The notes beneath the pieces were generated by a model that made no database searches, had not been told where the DNA came from, and saw nothing but the letters and a program-made list of their open reading frames with translations. Below are positions 59,749 to 64,000 of a stretch of 64,000 nucleotides of DNA, in pieces (positions within the stretch are counted from its first letter, which is position 1; the number at the start of each line of letters is the position of its first letter). Location: contig JBBMOL010000023.1 in the NCBI GenBank assembly GCA_037954665.1, forward strand, positions 5,208,001 to 5,272,000, read 5' to 3'. Origin of the DNA: Laguncularia racemosa. Its lineage: Eukaryota > Streptophyta > Magnoliopsida > Myrtales > Combretaceae. Position numbers and translations under genes: made by a program.

Positions 59749-60690
59749 AACTAGAATTTCCTTTTGCTCACATGAGTGGGCTGGATGTCCTGTTGCTATC
59801 GCACCGTGTGTATATAGTTGCCAAACTTAGGAATATTTAGCCAAATAGACTTTAGATCCCCCTTTATCCTTGTAAATTATATATGTATTTTCTAATTAGA
59901 TTAAATGAATCAAACTCATGGCTGCCCCTTTACATGATGGCTAACCGATAACTTAGTGGAATTGCTTCAAATTTGCTTCTCTTAGTAACGGGGATAGTTT
60001 CTCTCAATAGCATTGTTGAATGCGGACATGTATTCTTCTATTATTGAATACAGGCTTCAAAAGTTGGGCTTATCTTTGCGATGACATGCAAGCTTCATCT
60101 CCATTTGGAATTTTTTTTTTTCTTTTTTTGTTGGCCTCTGGAAAAAATGTTGCGATATGGACAGAACACTTAGCTGCTGCTTCTTCCTCCTCTTTTTTTT
60201 TTTTTAAATCATTATTGTGTAGGGGTAAAAGATGATGGTCTGGAACTTGAATTTGGCTTTATATGGTTGAAATAAAAAAGAGACCCTCGGGTACAACACT
60301 TCGCGTTGCTATGCGTGCAACTTTATGTACATGAATTCATCTGTGAGGCTTTCTTTTCTTTTCTTTTTTAATATATATAATGTGCATGCTATGCACATAT
60401 ATTTCCTGTACATAAATCACCTGCACACATATATATCTTTTCTTTTTGGATTCGGAATCTTTTTGTCAATATTAATTGACAATACGGCATGAGCTACTAA
60501 ATGATAATCTGACAAATGTGCACTCAAATTCATCATTGGTCTGATGTAAGGTCAATGAACTTAGTCTTGACCTGTCTCTCTTTTTTTCTGTTATAATATA
60601 TATATATATATATATATATAGTTGTATCAAATAACCAAGTCCATCTTTGATCAAGCCCACATCGTCTTCACAAAGTAGAAGAATATTTCT
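59749..60690. other. Intergenic DNA
   Basis: No gene supported; short T-rich frames only (for example 60020-60235). It includes a TA microsatellite at about 60596-60620. Confidence 0.5.
60596..60620. repeat. TA microsatellite
   Basis: About twelve AT/TA repeats. Confidence 0.9.
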
Positions 60691-60695
60691 TAGTA

Positions 60696-62500
60696 ATGTC
60701 TAGAGATTCTAGAGGTGGTCAATCGCTCACCAATGATGTAGTCAAACAAAAATTATTGGTCCATTCTAGTAGCGAATCACCTCTAGTCCCGTTTTCTTGT
60801 GGCGAGTGGCTAAACCCAACAATCTTTGAAGATCTCTTTTGGTTGAAAATCAAGAGCAGAAACCTTTGTGTGCTTCAATGCGCTGATAAAGACTTCTGCC
60901 TCATCAAGCAAGAACCTCATCCAAATGCGAACTTAATGTTACGCTTTAGGAATGAGAGGAAGGAGTTACCATTATCCCATACGAAGTTTGCCTTCCCAAG
61001 ACAAGCAATCATTGGATGGACTTTAAGGACAGATTATATCACTAAGAAGCTTGAGTACAGGGATGCCTTGAAGAATGCCAAAGTGTATTGAGCCATTAAC
61101 ATTACTATGCAATTTGACTTTCCTTGTACAGATGACATGAGGCTATGGTGGGTTGCCATTTTGCAATGGAGTACCCAAACTCACACTTTCATTACATCAT
61201 GAGGAGAGTTCACACCTACACTAAAGGATGTATCACCACCACTTCTATCATACATGAGGAACAATGTATTCAAATTGCTCTACTCATTGCACTAAGGGCA
61301 AGCAAACTCAAAGCAAGGAAATCCATTTTCTCCTCTTGGGTTGAGCATTTCTTTGAGAGTGTCAAAAAAGATAGTAGCAAGATCTCAAGGCCACACCTTG
61401 GGTGTGAGTGAGTACCAACATTTCCTTTTGCATATGTGCTCTTTCTCTACCCCTTTTATTTTTTATTCATAGCATATATTCAAACCTTTTTTTTTTTTTG
61501 TTGTATTTATGAGCTTGCAACATTTGTTGCACTATGGCTATCTGCATATGTTTTTCTAGGTAGACCAGAGGAAGGTGTAAGCCCACAACTATTCCTCTTA
61601 GCCATTCTTATTATAAAGGATGAGTGTTTTACTTTAGCGCCCTTTTATTTGGGCTCCTTCCATTAGCAATTGAGTTTGTATCATTATGCCTTGGTTCACT
61701 CAAAAGGACATTACTTCATATATTCACATGCAAACTTAGTATTCTCACAACTTTTCATCTATGAGTGATTCCGTGGATTCATCTCATCCCTCAACATTCA
61801 AGACCATCCTAAGGTTATTTATACTAGAGCAATGGCATGGATAAATAAACAACCTCTGCAACTTTTGTCCCAAGTAATTGATGATGTCAAAGAATTTTCA
61901 TTTTGACCGTATGTAGAGAGAACATCTAGGTGCAAGGACTAAAGAAGATTTTACCCTTCACATTCAGATGTGTTTGTGACCTTGATAAACAATCGCAAAA
62001 TCCTACAAACCTCTGATGCAAGTTTTATTTTATGGTGTGCACTAAGGCATTTACCATCACTGCAAGACTATAAGGACTCCGTCAGTTGCTTTTTAGAGCA
62101 AAAGGTCATGGTGTACTTGTCCCATAGAGTTGCTCATAAACTTAGTTTTGACCAAGAAGTTCCTTAACTTGTTTCAACAAGAGACTTTAATTATTGTTGC
62201 AAATTACTCTTTCCAAAAAATATCTAGGAAATTTACCCACATGTTCGATAGCTATTCTTTCCTTTTGTTAATCGTATAGGAGTGCTTATTACTGGTTGGC
62301 TAACTTATTGGACTACTTACTTGGACAAATTTTGAGATTATGCATATGTTGTATTGGATGACACTTTAGAGGCCCCTACTATCTATAGGTATGAATTATA
62401 TCTTCATCTTCCCTCAAAATCGACAAAACCATCTAGTGATTCATAGGTCAAGTCAAAGATCAATCATCTACCATCTTCATCAAATGCTAAGCAAGCGAAG
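60696..62500 (+). pseudogene. Second decayed plant mobile domain (PMD) reading frame
   Basis: An open stretch of 131 codons (60696-61091) starts MSRDSRGGQSLTNDVVKQKL and reads SPLVPFSCGEWLNPTIFEDL; further on, across stops, come QFDFPCTDDMRLWW, THTFITS followed (after a stop) by GEFTPTLKDVSPP (about 61110-61235), the PMD core where the family has TH.F....GE.T.TL.DV. Near the end is VYLSHRVAHKLSFDQEVP (about 62113-62166), matching the PMD motif Y.P.RVA.QFG.DQ.VP. The order agrees with PMD proteins of the aminotransferase-like group. Many stops after 61091 make it non-functional, although its first 131 codons are intact. A minus-strand gypsy gag remnant starts 280 bp to its right, so it may be cargo of that element, in antisense. 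Confidence 0.6.
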
Positions 62501-63030
62501 CACGCTTGCATTCGGGGCGTAATGTGTTCACACAACTTTATTTACATTTCATTGTATACTTCTTCTTCTTTTTAACATGTATCTCACCTTTCTATTTAGT
62601 GATAGAGTTATTGGTCCTTCATGCTTTTTCGACCAAAGTAGAAGTGAGTTTAAAGAGAGATTCTTCAAGTGTACAACATACTCGATGAACATCCCCTAAA
62701 TGTAGATTTTCACTAACTCTTTGTCATCACAAATATCTTGAATATCCAAAGAGTGTTCTCTAAAGCACTCAATGTACTCCATCAGGTCTTCTCTGGTTTT
62801 TGCCAAATCCTTCCCATGTCAATTAAAGTGACCCTTTCTTCAATGGAGAAAAATTTCTCTAGGAACATCATACACATGCTTCCCCATGAATCTATTGACC
62901 TTGAAGGAAGGTTAATATACCATGTGTATGCTCTTTTGGTAAGAGACTTTGAGAATTCCTTTAACTTCAAATCATCATCTAGACTATAGACAGTTAAAGT
63001 CTTAATAAACTTTATTAGGTGTTCTTTCAT
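62440..63030 (-). pseudogene. Gag remnant of a minus-strand gypsy element
   Basis: Seen at 63030-62782: KEHLIKFIKTLTVYSLDDDL, LKEFSKSLTKRAYTWYINLP and WGSMCMMFLEKFFSIEERVT, the Retrotrans_gag domain. Weaker homology continues to about 62650 (YIECFRERTLDIQDICDD and a family-like end). The remaining pol genes are not found to the left, where PMD-like sequence lies on the other strand. Confidence 0.75.
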
Positions 63031-63750
63031 ACTTCCCTTAGTCCTAAGGATACAGCTTAGCAGCGATACGCTAATTATACGAGAGTTTGAGATCTAATAT
63101 CCCTATAGTGGACTTTATATGCATCTCTTTCGAGTATAGATCTAAGTCTTCTTTAGTGACAAATGAACCCTTATGGGGAAGATGCAACAGCTTCCACTAA
63201 TACAATGGGGGTAGGGTTAGGGTAGCTTACAGATCCACTAAGCATAGCATATGGAACAGCACGTAAGGTTGAAGAACCTCCAGGTTAAACTCCTATGTCT
63301 CTCATTGCAAGCACTGGGTGTTGCACAAGTGTAAGGTTTAAAGTAGGGGCTTGCTCGTCACTACCATTAGTGATGTCCTCATTAACAATAGCTTAATTAG
63401 AAGCTTGTATTACTTGAGTAGTGCATTGTTGCACAACTATAACAAGGGTCAAAATAGCCACACCTTGCTAAGCAACAGCAACAATAGCTATGCTAGGCAT
63501 AAATTATGTAAAAAATGTCATAAGCTAATCCACCTTCTTGTTTGTTTCTTCTAACACGAGCATCATTTGTGCAACATCCAATATAGCTTCTTATGTAGAG
63601 TTTGCCTTGATTTACATCTTCAAGTAGAGGCATAGTTTGTTTGGTACCCTCGTGATTTGTTTCATGATGCACTTCTTGATCCTAGGTGGTGCTGTTAGCA
63701 AGGTTATTTGTCCTCTTCCTAGTTAGTGTCACAGTTAAGTTGTCAACTCG
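63031..63750 (-). other. Leader and gag 5' region of the minus-strand gypsy element
   Basis: Between the PBS-like site and the recognisable gag domain. No long open frame on the minus strand; AT content moderate. It presumably holds the leader and the decayed N-terminal part of gag. Confidence 0.4.
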
Positions 63751-63751
63751 C

Positions 63752-63778
63752 TTTGTCCCTAGCAGAGTTGCTAAAACT
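63752..63778 (-). promoter_or_regulatory. PBS-like site of the right-end gypsy element
   Basis: On the minus strand, directly outside the LTR, the bases read AGCAACTCTGCTAGGGAC, resembling PBSs of the TGGCGACTCTGCTGGGGA type with mutations at the start. It shows that the element runs leftward from the LTR at 63779. Confidence 0.5.
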
Positions 63779-64000
63779 GTAAATAAAGGGTTCCAATTGC
63801 GAAGGTCACACGCGTGTAGTGCGAGCCTTACACTTCACGTAGTTTCAAAGAAGTGACGTAGTAGTGACACATGAAGATGACTTAGATAAATGGACAAGGG
63901 AGGAGGAGCAAGTAATCTTAGAGGGCTCGAATGTATGTGTGATAAGTGGAAGAGTTACAAAGCATCAACCCCATTATTTTTTATGAGAGGTAGTGTGTTC
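63779..64000 (-). repeat. LTR (partial, continues beyond the window)
   Basis: Starts TGTAAATAAAGGG on the plus strand next to the PBS-like site and matches 41575-41835 in the same orientation. By its position it should be the 5' LTR of the minus-strand gypsy element. The outer end is not in the window. Confidence 0.6.

Overview
The window is nuclear DNA of a flowering plant, most likely a eudicot. Three intron-containing genes with typical plant GT..AG introns lie among AT-rich intergenic DNA that is largely built of transposable elements. Nothing in it fixes the species. There is no bacterial-style operon, no CRISPR array and no rRNA, and I could support no functional tRNA gene.

Gene part (1-17.8 kb). 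The last four exons of a 3-methyladenine DNA glycosylase (MAG/AAG family) run rightward to base 1451. A complete two-exon gene for gamma-tubulin complex component 3 (GCP3/SPC98) runs leftward from 6486 to 3524, tail to tail with the glycosylase. A complete seven-coding-exon PTI1-like receptor-like cytoplasmic kinase (363 residues) runs rightward from 13314 to 17782. Its long fourth coding intron carries copia debris, including a roughly 490 bp miniature element with 115 bp LTRs.

Mixed repeats (17.8-26.5 kb). An LTR-like stretch, a small GC-rich island containing a nested palindrome, and a heavily decayed Ty1/copia element (gag, protease, integrase and start of RT, all full of stops).

Mutator-like element (about 26.6-34.8 kb). 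Imperfect terminal inverted repeats enclose a decayed plant mobile domain (PMD, MAIN/MAIL-like) reading frame on the plus strand and a decayed mudrA-type transposase on the minus strand, facing each other, with arrays of subterminal tandem repeats at both ends. A foldback element at 7.7-8.6 kb shares a terminal motif with it and looks like a non-autonomous relative.

Ty3/gypsy block (34.8-57.2 kb). A structurally complete but mutated element on the minus strand has LTRs at 34867-35526 and 40789-41449, a perfect CTTAA target duplication, an initiator-Met PBS, and a polyprotein end that runs into the LTR; this points to the CRM type of chromovirus. To its right is a nest of Ogre/Tat-type LTRs: a solo LTR (42534-44501), an inverted related LTR (44502-45727), then the 5' LTR, PBS, extra ORF1 (DUF7745-like), gag, protease, RT, RNase H and integrase of an Ogre-like element (45728-56560) whose 3' end is replaced by another inverted LTR fragment.

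Right end (57.2-64 kb). Small repeats (SINE-like and MITE-like sequences, microsatellites), a second decayed PMD reading frame (60.7-62.5 kb), and the 5' part of another minus-strand gypsy element (gag remnant, PBS-like site, LTR running off the window).

The three host genes show no shared pathway: they serve base excision repair, microtubule nucleation and kinase signalling. The mobile DNA is the more unusual content, especially two PMD frames in one window, one of them inside a MULE.
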